A stretch of 45,131 bases of DNA, from contig JBCDKT010000031.1 of the NCBI GenBank assembly GCA_038746285.1, forward strand, positions 1 to 45,131, in the 5' to 3' direction. A program made the translations under genes and the position numbers. A model generated the notes under the pieces. The model had not been told where the DNA came from. It saw only the letters and a list, made by a program, of their open reading frames with translations, and made no database searches. The stretch is from Bacteroidota bacterium. Lineage in GTDB: Bacteria; Bacteroidota; Rhodothermia; Rhodothermales; JANQRZ01. Positions 16,032 to 23,825 of this stretch are shown piece by piece. The first letter of the stretch is position 1, and each line of letters opens with the position of its first letter.

Positions 16032-17165
16032 CTACCTGCCCTGGGCGACCATGAGGGACTGCGCGGCCGGGAGATCTGTCGCCTGGCCGTTCACCAGGTT
16101 CGCCACCCAGCTCGTGAGCGGCACGCCCTCGACAGTCGTGTTGTAAAACGCGTCGCCGAGCAGGAACGTGTGGTCGCTGCCGGGGACGAAGTAGGTCCCT
16201 GCGTTGGCCGGGAGAACCGGGCGGAGGTCGAACAGGCTGTTCTCGAACGCCGGCCCGCTCGGCCCGCCGAAGAAGGAGCGGATGACGAGGTCCCGGTCGT
16301 AGGTGAACAGGCCAAAGTTGCGGTCCGGGTTGGTGATCGCGTAGTACGGCAGGACGGCCTCCAGCCCGTCGCCGTCGGGCTGCGAGCAGATCGCGTCCGG
16401 GCAGCCGGCGGGGATCGACGCGTCGAGCGCCCAGAGGTCGCGCCAGGTCTGCTGGAGGCTGGGCGGGAAGACGGCGTCGTCCTCCACCGAGGGGCCGGAG
16501 TCGTTGAGGAGGTCTACGGGTGCCGGCGCGAGGCGGTCCGAGACGAGGCCGTAGGTCCCGACGGTGCCGAAGCCGCCGGCGCTGCTGCCCGAGAGCACGA
16601 CCTGGTCGGCCTGCCGGGCCGGGCCGTCGATGACGTTCAGCATCGCCTCCATGTTGCGGAGGCCGACGAAGTCCTGGCGGCCGACGCCGGGGACGCGGAC
16701 ACCGGTGGCGTCGCCGCTGTGGACGTCGCCCGTGCAGTAGGGCACGTAGAGCACGTTCCAGCCGAGGAACGGGTTGGCGGCGGCCGTGGAGGAGAACGCG
16801 CCGCTCTCGCCGACCTCCGCGACGCGGGCGTCGAAGTCGGCCTCGCTGAAGCGGCGCGGGTTGAGGAGGCAGGTGAGAAAGTCGAAGCACGCGCCGCCGC
16901 CTTCGAGGTAGATCAGGAGGTCGCGCGAGCCGGCGGCGCGGCGGAGCCCGAAGCCGGTGTCCGAGCCGTCGCGGCACTGCATCCCGTCGGTGGGGATCCA
17001 CTGCCAGTCGCCGGCATCGGCTGCCGAGAGGGCAGGGAGGAGCGGGCTGTCGTCGAACAGGCCCTCGGGGGCCGTCTCCTCGGGCGAGAAGGCGTCGCCG
17101 CAGGCCGAGAGGGCGAGGGCGAGGCCGAAGCAGGCGAGTGCCAGGAAGCGAGTCGGTAAGGGCAT
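16032..17165 (-). CDS. Pectinacetylesterase/Notum-family lipoprotein (copy 2)
   Basis: 377-residue lipoprotein (lipobox ALSAC, Cys22), homologous along its length to the gene at 14793-15908. It has LLIYLEGGGACF, YVPYCTGDVHSG, GSSAGGFG with Ser195, LLNDSGP and GSDHTFL with the catalytic His. Compared with copy 1 the central part differs (IPAGCPDAICSQPDGDG, two extra cysteines that could form a disulphide), which suggests divergence in substrate rather than a recent duplication. The frame is open upstream to 17273; I chose ATG 17165 because it starts a proper lipoprotein signal peptide. A -7 box (17197-17204) precedes it, and a terminator follows. Confidence 0.83.
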   Translation of the reverse strand: MPLPTRFLALACFGLALALSACGDAFSPEETAPEGLFDDSPLLPALSAADAGDWQWIPTDGMQCRDGSDTGFGLRRAAGSRDLLIYLEGGGACFDFLTCLLNPRRFSEADFDARVAEVGESGAFSSTAAANPFLGWNVLYVPYCTGDVHSGDATGVRVPGVGRQDFVGLRNMEAMLNVIDGPARQADQVVLSGSSAGGFGTVGTYGLVSDRLAPAPVDLLNDSGPSVEDDAVFPPSLQQTWRDLWALDASIPAGCPDAICSQPDGDGLEAVLPYYAITNPDRNFGLFTYDRDLVIRSFFGGPSGPAFENSLFDLRPVLPANAGTYFVPGSDHTFLLGDAFYNTTVEGVPLTSWVANLVNGQATDLPAAQSLMVAQGR

Positions 17166-17196
17166 GGCAAGACCGGGGATAGGTGAGAGAGACCGG

Positions 17197-17204
17197 TAAG
17201 ATAG
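17197..17204 (-). promoter_or_regulatory. -7 box TATCTTAC for PAE-like copy 2
   Basis: TATCTTAC on the minus strand, 31 bases before ATG 17165, the same distance as for copy 1 and for uvrB. Confidence 0.45.
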
Positions 17205-17260
17205 AGGCAGCAGCGGCGTGTGTCCAGGACCAGCGGCGCATCCGTCTAGCGCCACAGGAG

Positions 17261-17268
17261 TATGTTGG
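17261..17268 (+). promoter_or_regulatory. -7 box TATGTTGG, leaderless EVE-McrB promoter
   Basis: TATGTTGG, three bases (CGC), then ATG 17272. Together with the box 57 bases away on the other strand this forms a compact divergent promoter region. Confidence 0.5.
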
Positions 17269-17271
17269 CGC

Positions 17272-18963
17272 ATGCGCTACTGGATCTGGTCCGTCCGCCC
17301 CGAGCACTACCCGACGTTCGTCCGCACGAGCACCTTCGCCGTGCGACGCGTCGGGCGCAAGGCGATGCAGGAGGTGCGCCCAGGCGACCGCATCGTGGCC
17401 TACCTCTCGCGGCAGCGCGCCGTAGCCGGGCTGTTCGAGGCGACGAGCGCGGCGTTCGAGGACGCGACGGCCCTCGTCTCCGGCGGGACCTACCCGCACC
17501 GCCTGCGCGTCCGCCCCCTCGCGGCGCTCAACGAGGAGGTCCGGGTCTCCTACGAAGCCTTCGCAGGCAAGCTCACGGTGCTCGACGAGTACGCCCACCT
17601 CGGCGACCCGGACCGGCAGTTCCGGGCGGTGGCGCAGCGCGTGGTCCACCCGCTCCCGCCGGTCGACGGCAAGGTGCTGGAGTTCCTCGTCCGCGCCCGC
17701 GAAGGGACGGACTTCGAGGCGGTGATGACGGCGTACGAGCGCCTGCGGCACGCGCAGGGCGCGGAGCCCGAGGCCACGCCTACGGTCGTCCGCGAGGCTC
17801 CAGACCGCTATGAGGCCCCGCCGCTTGCGTCGTGGGACCGCGCCGCTGCCCTCGACCGGCTGACGGGCGCCGTCGAGGCGCGGGGGTTCGTCTACCAGCC
17901 GTGGCACGTCGCGGCGTACGTGACGGCGCTCAGGACGAAGCCGTTCGTCCTCCTCGCCGGCGTCACCGGGGTCGGGAAGAGCCGCCTACCGGTCCTCGTG
18001 GCTGAGGCGACGGGCGGGCATACGCGACTCCTCCCGGTCCGCCCTGACTGGACCGACAGCGCCGAGGTCCTGGGCTACACCGATCTCCCAGGCGCATTCC
18101 GGCCGGGCGTCCTCCTCGCCGCCGCCCGCGCCGCGGCCGAGCGCCCGGACCGCTACGCCGTCGCCGTGCTCGACGAGATGAACCTCGCCCGCCCGGAGCA
18201 CTACCTCGCCGAAGTCCTCAGCCGGATCGAGGGGCGGCAGCCGGCTCCCGGCGGTGGGTTTGAGAGCGCCCCGCTCACGGCTGCGTCGGACGTGCGCCTC
18301 CCGGCCAACCTCGGCCTCGTGGGGACGGTGAACATGGACGAGAGCGCGTTCGGGTTCAGCCGCAAGGTGCTGGACCGGGCGTTCACGCTGGAACTGTCGG
18401 ACGTCGATCTCGGCACCTGGCACGCTGCCCAAGCACAGCCGCCAACCTCCGACCCCTGGCCGGTGGCGGCGTGGTGGCCGCGCGCGGTCACGCTCGGCGG
18501 CCTCGGCGCGCTTTCGAAGCCGGAGCGGCAGCGCGTCGAGCGCGTGGTCGGCGTGCTCGCCGAGGCCGACGCGCTCCTCGCGCCTGCCGGCCTCGGGCTG
18601 GGGTACCGGCTCCGCGACGAGGCCGCTCTCTTCGTCCTCCACGCCGCCGAGACGCCCGGTGCCTTCCGCACCCGCGACGGCGAGCCCGTCGCCCCGCTCG
18701 ACCTCGCCCTGTTCCTGAAGCTCCTGCCGCGCATCGCAGGCGGGAGCCGGAGCGTCCGCCGCGCGCTCTTCGCCCTCCTCGGCTGGGCCACCGACGGCAC
18801 CTCGCTCGTCTCGGAAGACGACGCCCGCGAGGTTGTGGACGCGTGGGATCGGGCCGGCCGCGCGTCCGCCCTCGCCGAAGCCCGCTACCCGCGTACTGCC
18901 GCCCGCCTCGCGCTCATGGCGAACCGGCTCCAGGCGGACGGGTTTGCGTCGTTCTGGGAGTAA
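17272..18963 (+). CDS. EVE-domain McrB-like AAA+ ATPase (type IV restriction motor)
   Basis: 563 residues. The N-terminal part (about 1-130) is an EVE/PUA-like domain (MRYWIWSVRPEHYPTF, AMQEVRPGDRIVAYLSRQRA), a known reader of modified bases. A linker follows, then an McrB-type AAA+ domain: Walker A GVTGVGKS (230-237), Walker B VLDEMN (299-304) continuing into LARPEHYLAEVLSRIEG, sensor GTVNMDES (351-358) and KVLDRAF with the arginine. McrB proteins hydrolyse GTP to power McrC-type nucleases when the reader domain finds a modified site. The nuclease partner is probably the gene at 19820-21481, but a GNAT gene on the other strand lies between them. The start at 17272 is set by the leaderless promoter and the EVE N-terminus; the frame is open further upstream to 17218. 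Confidence 0.88.
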   Translation: MRYWIWSVRPEHYPTFVRTSTFAVRRVGRKAMQEVRPGDRIVAYLSRQRAVAGLFEATSAAFEDATALVSGGTYPHRLRVRPLAALNEEVRVSYEAFAGKLTVLDEYAHLGDPDRQFRAVAQRVVHPLPPVDGKVLEFLVRAREGTDFEAVMTAYERLRHAQGAEPEATPTVVREAPDRYEAPPLASWDRAAALDRLTGAVEARGFVYQPWHVAAYVTALRTKPFVLLAGVTGVGKSRLPVLVAEATGGHTRLLPVRPDWTDSAEVLGYTDLPGAFRPGVLLAAARAAAERPDRYAVAVLDEMNLARPEHYLAEVLSRIEGRQPAPGGGFESAPLTAASDVRLPANLGLVGTVNMDESAFGFSRKVLDRAFTLELSDVDLGTWHAAQAQPPTSDPWPVAAWWPRAVTLGGLGALSKPERQRVERVVGVLAEADALLAPAGLGLGYRLRDEAALFVLHAAETPGAFRTRDGEPVAPLDLALFLKLLPRIAGGSRSVRRALFALLGWATDGTSLVSEDDAREVVDAWDRAGRASALAEARYPRTAARLALMANRLQADGFASFWE

Positions 18964-19034
18964 GAGCCTGCTGAGGATTCACGCTCGCGGGCTACGAGCG
19001 GCCACAAACCGCCCCAGCGTCGTTGCGCTCGTCA

Positions 19035-19053
19035 CCCGATGCATGGCATCGGG
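19035..19053. terminator. Perfect hairpin between convergent genes
   Basis: CCCGATGC, ATG loop, GCATCGGG: a perfect 8-bp stem in the 149-base spacer between the convergent EVE-McrB and GNAT genes. There is no U tract on either side. It may be a terminator or part of a dispersed repeat. Confidence 0.35.
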
Positions 19054-19112
19054 CTCCGCCTGCGCCTCGGCGGGTTCAGTTTTCGCTCGCTCTCGCCTTC
19101 ACATTCGAAATC

Positions 19113-19739
19113 TCAACAGTCTCCGAAGCCCTGCCCCGCGAAGGCGGCCTCGACCTCCTCGAGGACGCGGCCGAACGCGGTAGCCTCCGGCGTCTCGGGG
19201 AGGTCGCCCGCGGTTGCCGCGACGGGGAGGTCGACCGTGGTCTCGCCTTCGTCGAAACCGGCCGTGCCACCGATCATCTGGGCGTACCGGGCGAGCGGCC
19301 GGTTCTGCGCCATCAGGACGGCGCGGAACGTCGCGATCCTGCGGCACCGCGCCTGGTGAAAGAGGACCGCGAGAAGCCGGCTCCCCAAGCCGTGCCGCTG
19401 CGCCTCGTCAGCGACGGTCAGAGCGACTTCGGCGACGCCTGGCTCCTGCGGTAGCTGCACGAACCGGCCGATGCCGAGCCCGACCGGCTCGTCCCCGGAC
19501 AGGTCGAGCGCTCCCCAGGCGACGTGGGTGCGCTGGTCGACGTCGGTGAGGTAGTCGAGCTGCTGCTCGCTGAGGTGGTCGAGGGGCGAGAAGAACCGCG
19601 TCAGGCGGGACGCGTCGGAGAGCCGGTCGAGCCCCCTTTTCAGAAGTGGTGCGTCGCTAGGCTGCACGGGTCGGAGAACGACGGGGCGGCCGTCGTCGAG
19701 GCGTAGGCGGAGCAGAGCGGGATCGGGCGAATCAGGCAT
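19113..19739 (-). CDS. GNAT-family acetyltransferase between the McrB-like and McrC-like genes
   Basis: 208-residue GNAT protein. The beta-strand start is VVLRPVQPSDAPLLKRGLDR; the acetyl-CoA site is VAEVALTVADEAQRHGLGSR (V-x-x-x-x-Q/R-x-x-G-x-G/A pattern), followed by LLAVLFHQA; and NRPLARYAQMIGG closes the fold. It resembles the acetyltransferase part of Pat/YfiQ-type protein lysine acetyltransferases, but its substrate cannot be told. Lying in antisense orientation inside a McrBC-like pair is unusual: either it is a passenger or it modifies the system. I chose ATG 19739, eight bases after a -7 box. Confidence 0.82.
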   Translation of the reverse strand: MPDSPDPALLRLRLDDGRPVVLRPVQPSDAPLLKRGLDRLSDASRLTRFFSPLDHLSEQQLDYLTDVDQRTHVAWGALDLSGDEPVGLGIGRFVQLPQEPGVAEVALTVADEAQRHGLGSRLLAVLFHQARCRRIATFRAVLMAQNRPLARYAQMIGGTAGFDEGETTVDLPVAATAGDLPETPEATAFGRVLEEVEAAFAGQGFGDC

Positions 19740-19747
19740 CAGGGGGG

Positions 19748-19755
19748 CCAAGGTA
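19748..19755 (-). promoter_or_regulatory. -7 box TACCTTGG of the GNAT gene
   Basis: TACCTTGG on the minus strand ends eight bases before ATG 19739, so the transcript is leaderless or nearly so. It faces away from the box of the McrC-like gene 51 bases to the right. Confidence 0.5.
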
Positions 19756-19806
19756 GTCCGAGGGGTGGGCACGCTGCAAACGCCGCCGGGGTGCGCCGCC
19801 GTGTCG

Positions 19807-19814
19807 GATATTCG
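19807..19814 (+). promoter_or_regulatory. Possible -7 box GATATTCG before the McrC-like gene
   Basis: GATATTCG differs from TAnnTTCG only at its first base and lies five bases before ATG 19820, the same geometry as the leaderless genes. This suggests the nuclease has its own promoter. Confidence 0.35.
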
Positions 19815-19819
19815 ACCGT

Positions 19820-21481
19820 ATGCCATCCCTGTTTACGATCACGACCGACCGCCTCCGGCTGACGTGGAGCGGGCCGCCCGCGCCGCCGGACCCGGCCGCG
19901 CCGCCCGGCTGCTTTGCCTTGCGTGGGCTCCGCGAGGGAGCCGCGCTGCGCGCTGAGGGCGAGCCCATGCTCCGGCTGGCGGAGCAGACGCCGTACCGCC
20001 TGTTCGTGACGAGCCGCTGCGGCGAACCGGTACAGGTCCGGCACCGGGACCCGGTGATCGTGGGGCGGCTGGCCGAGGACGACGACGGGCGCGTGGTCGC
20101 CGGGCCGGTCGACTTCGGCGGGCAGGTGGGGCGGAGCCGGTTCATGGTGACGGTGGGCGGCGAGGACGAGGTCGCCTTCGAGCTGGACGTAGTCCCGACG
20201 AAGGTATCGCACCGGGCGATGGAGCAGATGCGGACCGAGATCGACGAGGCCCTCGCCGGGCTGGCCTTCGAGTACCTCCGGGCGACGCAGGCCTTTTCCA
20301 TCGAAGCTGCTGTGCCGCCGCGCCGCGCGACGTGGCTGACGCTGCTGCGGCGCACCTTGCCCGGCCTCGAACAGGCGCTCGGCCAGGTCGCGGCGCGTCC
20401 GCACCGGGACCTGCGGCGCGAGGCGCGGCCGGTCCGCGTGGAGCAGGTGCAGCGGGCGGGGCCGTCCGTGCTGCGCGCCGTCCGCCAGGGGCAGGGGAGC
20501 GGGGCCGTAGAGCGGTTCCGAACCGGGAGGCCCGTGCGCTCCGTCCTGCCGACCCGCCGCGCCCTCGCGACGCTCGACACGACCGAGCACCGCTGGCTCC
20601 GCGCCCGCCTCGTGGCCGCGCGCCGCACCCTCACCGCGCTGCAGGCGGCCGAAGCGGCCCGCCCGCTCTCGGCCCGCCGCCGCCGCGTCCTCGCCGACCT
20701 TGACGAGGCCGAGACCCGCCTCGCCCGGATGCTCAGCCTCGCCCCGCTCGTGGCAGCCTCGCCCGGCCCGGTGCCTGCACCGACGCAGCGACTCGTCGCC
20801 GCGCCGGGCTACGCCGAGGCCCACGCCGCCTGCCGGGTGCTCGACCTCAGCCTCGCCCTCGCCGCCGGGCCCGTGCCGCACGCGACCAAAAACCTCCACC
20901 TGCTCTACGAACTGTGGACCTACCTCACGCTCGTCCAGGCCGTGGCCGACGTGCTCGGGCAGCCCGTCCCGCCGTCGGCCTTCTTCCAGGCCGAGCACCG
21001 GGGCATCCGGTTCCTGCTGCGGCGCGGGCGGGGGCACGGCGTCGCGTTCGAGCAGGGCGGGCGGCGGGTGCGGCTCGCCTACAACCCGCACTTCTCCGGC
21101 CGGACGGGTCTGATGGCGCAGCGGCCTGACATCCTGATGACCGTCGAGGACGGCGGACGCCCTCGGCGCTTCGTGCTCGACGCCAAGTACCGCCGCGACG
21201 ACAGCCCGGCCTATGCCCGCCGCTACGGCGCGGCGGGTCCGCCCGAAGACGCCCTCGGCGACCTCCACCGCTACCGCGACGCGATTGTCGAGACGCAGGC
21301 AGGGCGGGCCGAGCGGACCATCGACGAAGCCGTCGCGCTCTTTCCCGGTGCCGGGGGCGAGGCATTCGGCGAGAGCCGACTGTGGACGGCCATCGGGCGG
21401 ATCGGCGTCGGGGCGCTGCCGCTCGTGCCGGGCGAGACCGCCTACCTGAGCCGCTGGCTGCGCCGCGCGCTCGGGGGCTAG
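19820..21481 (+). CDS. McrC-like nuclease: DUF2357 plus PD-(D/E)XK domain
   Basis: 553 residues. The N-terminal half is a DUF2357-like region (about 50-310, with PTKVSHRAMEQMRTEIDEAL and SFTYL-like FEYLRATQAFS). A long Arg/Ala-rich helical part with coiled-coil character (250-310) follows. The C-terminal part is a DUF524/PD-(D/E)XK nuclease: LLYELWTYLTL (361-371) with the conserved Glu, Pro436-Asp437 in RPDILMTVEDG, Asp454-Ala-Lys456 in FVLDAKYRRD, and DLHRYRDAIV (481-490). This is the nuclease arrangement paired with McrB-like ATPases that carry GTVNxDE sensors, as found upstream at 17272-18963. Its stop overlaps the convergent lipoprotein stop within the four bases CTAG (21478-21481). Confidence 0.85.
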   Translation: MPSLFTITTDRLRLTWSGPPAPPDPAAPPGCFALRGLREGAALRAEGEPMLRLAEQTPYRLFVTSRCGEPVQVRHRDPVIVGRLAEDDDGRVVAGPVDFGGQVGRSRFMVTVGGEDEVAFELDVVPTKVSHRAMEQMRTEIDEALAGLAFEYLRATQAFSIEAAVPPRRATWLTLLRRTLPGLEQALGQVAARPHRDLRREARPVRVEQVQRAGPSVLRAVRQGQGSGAVERFRTGRPVRSVLPTRRALATLDTTEHRWLRARLVAARRTLTALQAAEAARPLSARRRRVLADLDEAETRLARMLSLAPLVAASPGPVPAPTQRLVAAPGYAEAHAACRVLDLSLALAAGPVPHATKNLHLLYELWTYLTLVQAVADVLGQPVPPSAFFQAEHRGIRFLLRRGRGHGVAFEQGGRRVRLAYNPHFSGRTGLMAQRPDILMTVEDGGRPRRFVLDAKYRRDDSPAYARRYGAAGPPEDALGDLHRYRDAIVETQAGRAERTIDEAVALFPGAGGEAFGESRLWTAIGRIGVGALPLVPGETAYLSRWLRRALGG

Positions 21482-21897
21482 AAGTTCGCGCTGCGCCGCT
21501 CCATCACGGTCCGCGTCTCGGCCCCGAGGACGGACAGGGTCAGCAGGTCGCCCTCCACGTCGTAGGCGAAGCGGTGGGTGCCCGCGCTGTCGGTGACGGC
21601 GATCATGCCCTCGCCGTCGAGGCGGAAGGTGGCGCGCTTCGTCGTCCCAGCCTCGTTGCGGATGAGGTAGCTGCCGTCGCGCCCGAGCGTGACGAAGTAC
21701 AGGCCCTCGGGCGCGGCCCCGGTCTGCTCGGTGATGACCCACTCGCCGAGGATCTCGTCGGCCCCCTCGATCACGACCGCCGGCTCGGCAGGGGCCACGG
21801 CTCCGGTGTCGGCTTCGACGACCGGGTCCGGCTCGGCGGGCTCGGCGCACGCGGCGAGCGTGAGAGCGGCGAGGAGGCAGGCCGTGCGACACGTCAT
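21478..21897 (-). CDS. Small lipocalin-like lipoprotein (second of pair)
   Basis: 139-residue lipoprotein (lipobox LTLAAC, Cys near residue 18). The mature part (LGEWVITEQTGAAPEGLYFV, RDGSYLIRNEAGTTKRATF) has the G-x-W start and beta-meander of lipocalin-like Bacteroidota lipoproteins. It starts at ATG 21897 inside the stop of the preceding gene (ATGA), so the two are translationally coupled. The function is unknown; it may bind a small lipid-like ligand. The frame runs open far upstream but the lipoprotein signal fixes the start. Confidence 0.72.
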   Translation of the reverse strand: MTCRTACLLAALTLAACAEPAEPDPVVEADTGAVAPAEPAVVIEGADEILGEWVITEQTGAAPEGLYFVTLGRDGSYLIRNEAGTTKRATFRLDGEGMIAVTDSAGTHRFAYDVEGDLLTLSVLGAETRTVMERRSANF

Positions 21898-22385
21898 GGC
21901 GCGGGCTCCTGGGCGGGCGGCAGCTCGTCGAGCGGCGCGTCCGGCGGCGGCGAGTAGACCGAGTCGACCGGCAGGGCGACCGGGGCCGGGGTCGCGGCGG
22001 GCGTGTCGTCGGAGACCCGCACGAGCAGAAGCGGGTCGCCGGTCCCGAGGGGGCGGAGCAGGAGCGAGTCCGTGCGCACGGTCGGGCGGAGCTGCTCGGC
22101 GTCGAACTCGGTGCGGATCTGGAGCGTCGAGTCGTCGACGAAGTCGTAGGCCGCGTTGATCGTCGAGGCCGGGCCGAGGGCGCGGGGGCGCGTGATCTGG
22201 AGCACGCCGTCCCCGCCGAAGATGTAGCGCTGCCCGTTGCGGTTGAACGTGCCGGCCTCGCCCGTCACCTCCCACGTCCCGACGAGGAGGGCGGCCGGGT
22301 CCGGCGGCGCGTCCTCGGTGGCGCAGGCGGCGAGGGCGGCAGTAGCGAAGAGCGCGAGGGCCAGGGCGCGGGACGGGCGGGGCAT
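21894..22385 (-). CDS. Small lipocalin-like lipoprotein (first of pair)
   Basis: 163-residue lipoprotein (lipobox LAAC, Cys near residue 21), with a domain starting LLVGTWEVTGEAGTFNRNGQ and continuing in beta-strand pattern. The C-terminal 35 residues are Pro/Ala-rich and probably disordered (PPPDAPLDELPPAQEPAP). The first half resembles the downstream coupled lipoprotein (GTWEVTGEAGTF versus GEWVITEQTGAA), so the pair is probably an ancient duplication. It is read from the shared divergent promoter at 22422-22430. Confidence 0.7.
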   Translation of the reverse strand: MPRPSRALALALFATAALAACATEDAPPDPAALLVGTWEVTGEAGTFNRNGQRYIFGGDGVLQITRPRALGPASTINAAYDFVDDSTLQIRTEFDAEQLRPTVRTDSLLLRPLGTGDPLLLVRVSDDTPAATPAPVALPVDSVYSPPPDAPLDELPPAQEPAP

Positions 22386-22421
22386 GGCGAGGGCGGCGAG
22401 GGAGACGAACGCGGCGGAGTG

Positions 22422-22430
22422 GTAAGTTAC
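22422..22430. promoter_or_regulatory. Near-palindromic bidirectional -7 box GTAAGTTAC
   Basis: GTAAGTTAC reads TAAGTTAC on the plus strand and TAACTTAC on the minus strand, a TAnnTTxx-type box in both directions. It sits 11 bases before the rhomboid ATG (22442) and 36 before the divergent lipoprotein ATG (22385). A single box may serve both genes. Confidence 0.4.
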
Positions 22431-22441
22431 ACCGACTCCCG

Positions 22442-23065
22442 ATGCGCGATCTCCAGCTCGCCCCCATGCTCTTCGAAACGCCGGTCACCTTCATCCTGCT
22501 CGCCCTCAACGTGCTCGTCGCGGTCCACACCTTCTTCGTGGACCCCCAGGTGCTGGACCGGTGGGCGTTCAAGCCGGTCCGCTTTCTCCAGGGCGAGTAC
22601 GCGCGGATGCTCACGGCGGGGTTCGTCCACGCCGGGCTCGCCCACCTCGCCTTCAACATGATCACGCTGTTCTTCTTCGGGCCGCTGATCGAGGGGCTGC
22701 TCGGCCCGGCGCGGTTTCTGGCGATCTACTTCGGCTCCGAGATCGCGGCGAACCTGATGACGCTCGCCAAGCACAAGAACAACCCCGCCTACTCGGCCGT
22801 CGGCGCGTCGGGGGCGATCTCCGGCGTGCTGTTCGCGTTCTGCCTCTTCGCGCCGCTGGAGCTGATCTACGTCTTCCTTGCGATTCCAATGCCGGCCATC
22901 CTGTTCGCCGTGCTCTACGTCGTCGGGTCGATCTACGCCTCGCAGCAGGGCGGCGGGCGGATCGCGCACGAGGCGCACCTCGGCGGCGCGCTCGGCGGGG
23001 TCCTGCTGACGATCCTCGTCTACCCCGACGCGCTCGCCATCTTCTTCCAGCAACTCGGGCTGTAG
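22442..23065 (+). CDS. Rhomboid-family intramembrane serine protease
   Basis: 207-residue six-helix membrane protein. Rhomboid marks: FVHAGLAHLAFNM (61-73), GASGAISGVL with the nucleophile Ser123, and AHEAHLGGALGG with the catalytic His179. The N-terminus has no extra soluble domain. Rhomboids cleave transmembrane substrates within the membrane; the substrate is unknown here. It is divergent from the small lipoproteins, sharing a palindromic -7 box, and convergent with the HAD gene, with a bidirectional terminator in between. Confidence 0.85.
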   Translation: MRDLQLAPMLFETPVTFILLALNVLVAVHTFFVDPQVLDRWAFKPVRFLQGEYARMLTAGFVHAGLAHLAFNMITLFFFGPLIEGLLGPARFLAIYFGSEIAANLMTLAKHKNNPAYSAVGASGAISGVLFAFCLFAPLELIYVFLAIPMPAILFAVLYVVGSIYASQQGGGRIAHEAHLGGALGGVLLTILVYPDALAIFFQQLGL

Positions 23066-23088
23066 GGGTTCGATTAATCAAACCCCTA
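23063..23088. terminator. Bidirectional terminator made of both stop codons
   Basis: A 26-bp palindrome with one mismatched pair (arms AGGGGTT and AACCCCT around GATTAATC). The TAG stop of the rhomboid gene and the CTA (TAG reversed) of the HAD gene are its outer bases. It sits exactly between two convergent genes. Confidence 0.6.
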
Positions 23089-23772
23089 TGAGGCGGCACC
23101 GAGCGCCCGGGTCAGCGCGGTCCACTCGGCGAAGGCGAAGACGCCGTCGTGGCCCTCGGCGCCCCGGAACCACGCGACCTGCCACCCGGCGGCGCGCCCG
23201 CCCTCGACATCCGAGTGCAGCGAGTCGCCGACGTAGAGCACCTCGCTCTGCGCGACCCCCGCGAGGTCGGTGGCGTGCGCGAAGATCGCCGGGTGCGGCT
23301 TCATCACCCCGACCTCCTCGCTGATAACGACGGCCTGTGCCCGCTCGCGCAGCACCGGGAAGCGGTCCAGCTTGCCGTGCTGCTGCTCGGCGAACCCGTT
23401 GGTGAGCAGGCCGACGGGGTAGCGGTCGGCGATGGCGTGGAACGCGGCCTCGGCTCCCGGTATCCACCGCCAGTGGGCCGCGTAGCGGTCGAGGTAGGCC
23501 GCGCCGAGCACGGCGGGGTCGAGATCCAGGTCGAGGGCAGCGCAGAGCCGCTCGAAGCGGAGCCGCTGCACGTCCTCGCGCCCGATCTCGCCTGCGCCGT
23601 ACTGCTTCCAGAGCGGGACGTTGCCCGCGTGGTAGGTCGCCTGCACCTCAGCCACGTCGCGCCCGGCGAGGGCAGGAAACGCGGAGCAGCAGTCGGCGAG
23701 GGCGGCCCGCTCGGCGGCCCGGTGGTCGAGGAGCGTGTCGTCGAGGTCGAAGTAGACGAAGCGAGGTGCCAT
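23086..23772 (-). CDS. HAD-superfamily hydrolase, YjjG-like
   Basis: 228-residue phosphatase. All four HAD motifs are visible: FDLDDTLLD (nucleophile Asp near residue 8), LLTNGF (motif II), KPHPAIF with Lys (motif III) and GDSLHSDV (motif IV). The cap domain is the C1 helical type, and the overall pattern resembles YjjG, a nucleotidase for non-canonical pyrimidines. The frame is open upstream to 23829; ATG 23772 starts directly before the first motif. It is the last gene of the minus-strand operon with the acyltransferase, four-helix protein and serine palmitoyltransferase genes, so a lipid-related phosphatase role is also conceivable. Confidence 0.82.
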   Translation of the reverse strand: MAPRFVYFDLDDTLLDHRAAERAALADCCSAFPALAGRDVAEVQATYHAGNVPLWKQYGAGEIGREDVQRLRFERLCAALDLDLDPAVLGAAYLDRYAAHWRWIPGAEAAFHAIADRYPVGLLTNGFAEQQHGKLDRFPVLRERAQAVVISEEVGVMKPHPAIFAHATDLAGVAQSEVLYVGDSLHSDVEGGRAAGWQVAWFRGAEGHDGVFAFAEWTALTRALGAAS

Positions 23773-23825
23773 CGGGGGAAGGAGGGACTGAGAGATCGGG
23801 GCATTGGGAGCGCGAGAGGGCGACA

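Noticed and set aside
18964-19112. Possible insertion-sequence remnant between EVE-McrB and GNAT (GAGCCTGCTGAGGATTC start)
   Set aside because: It resembles some IS ends, but no transposase fragment or matching second end is visible, so I keep only the hairpin.
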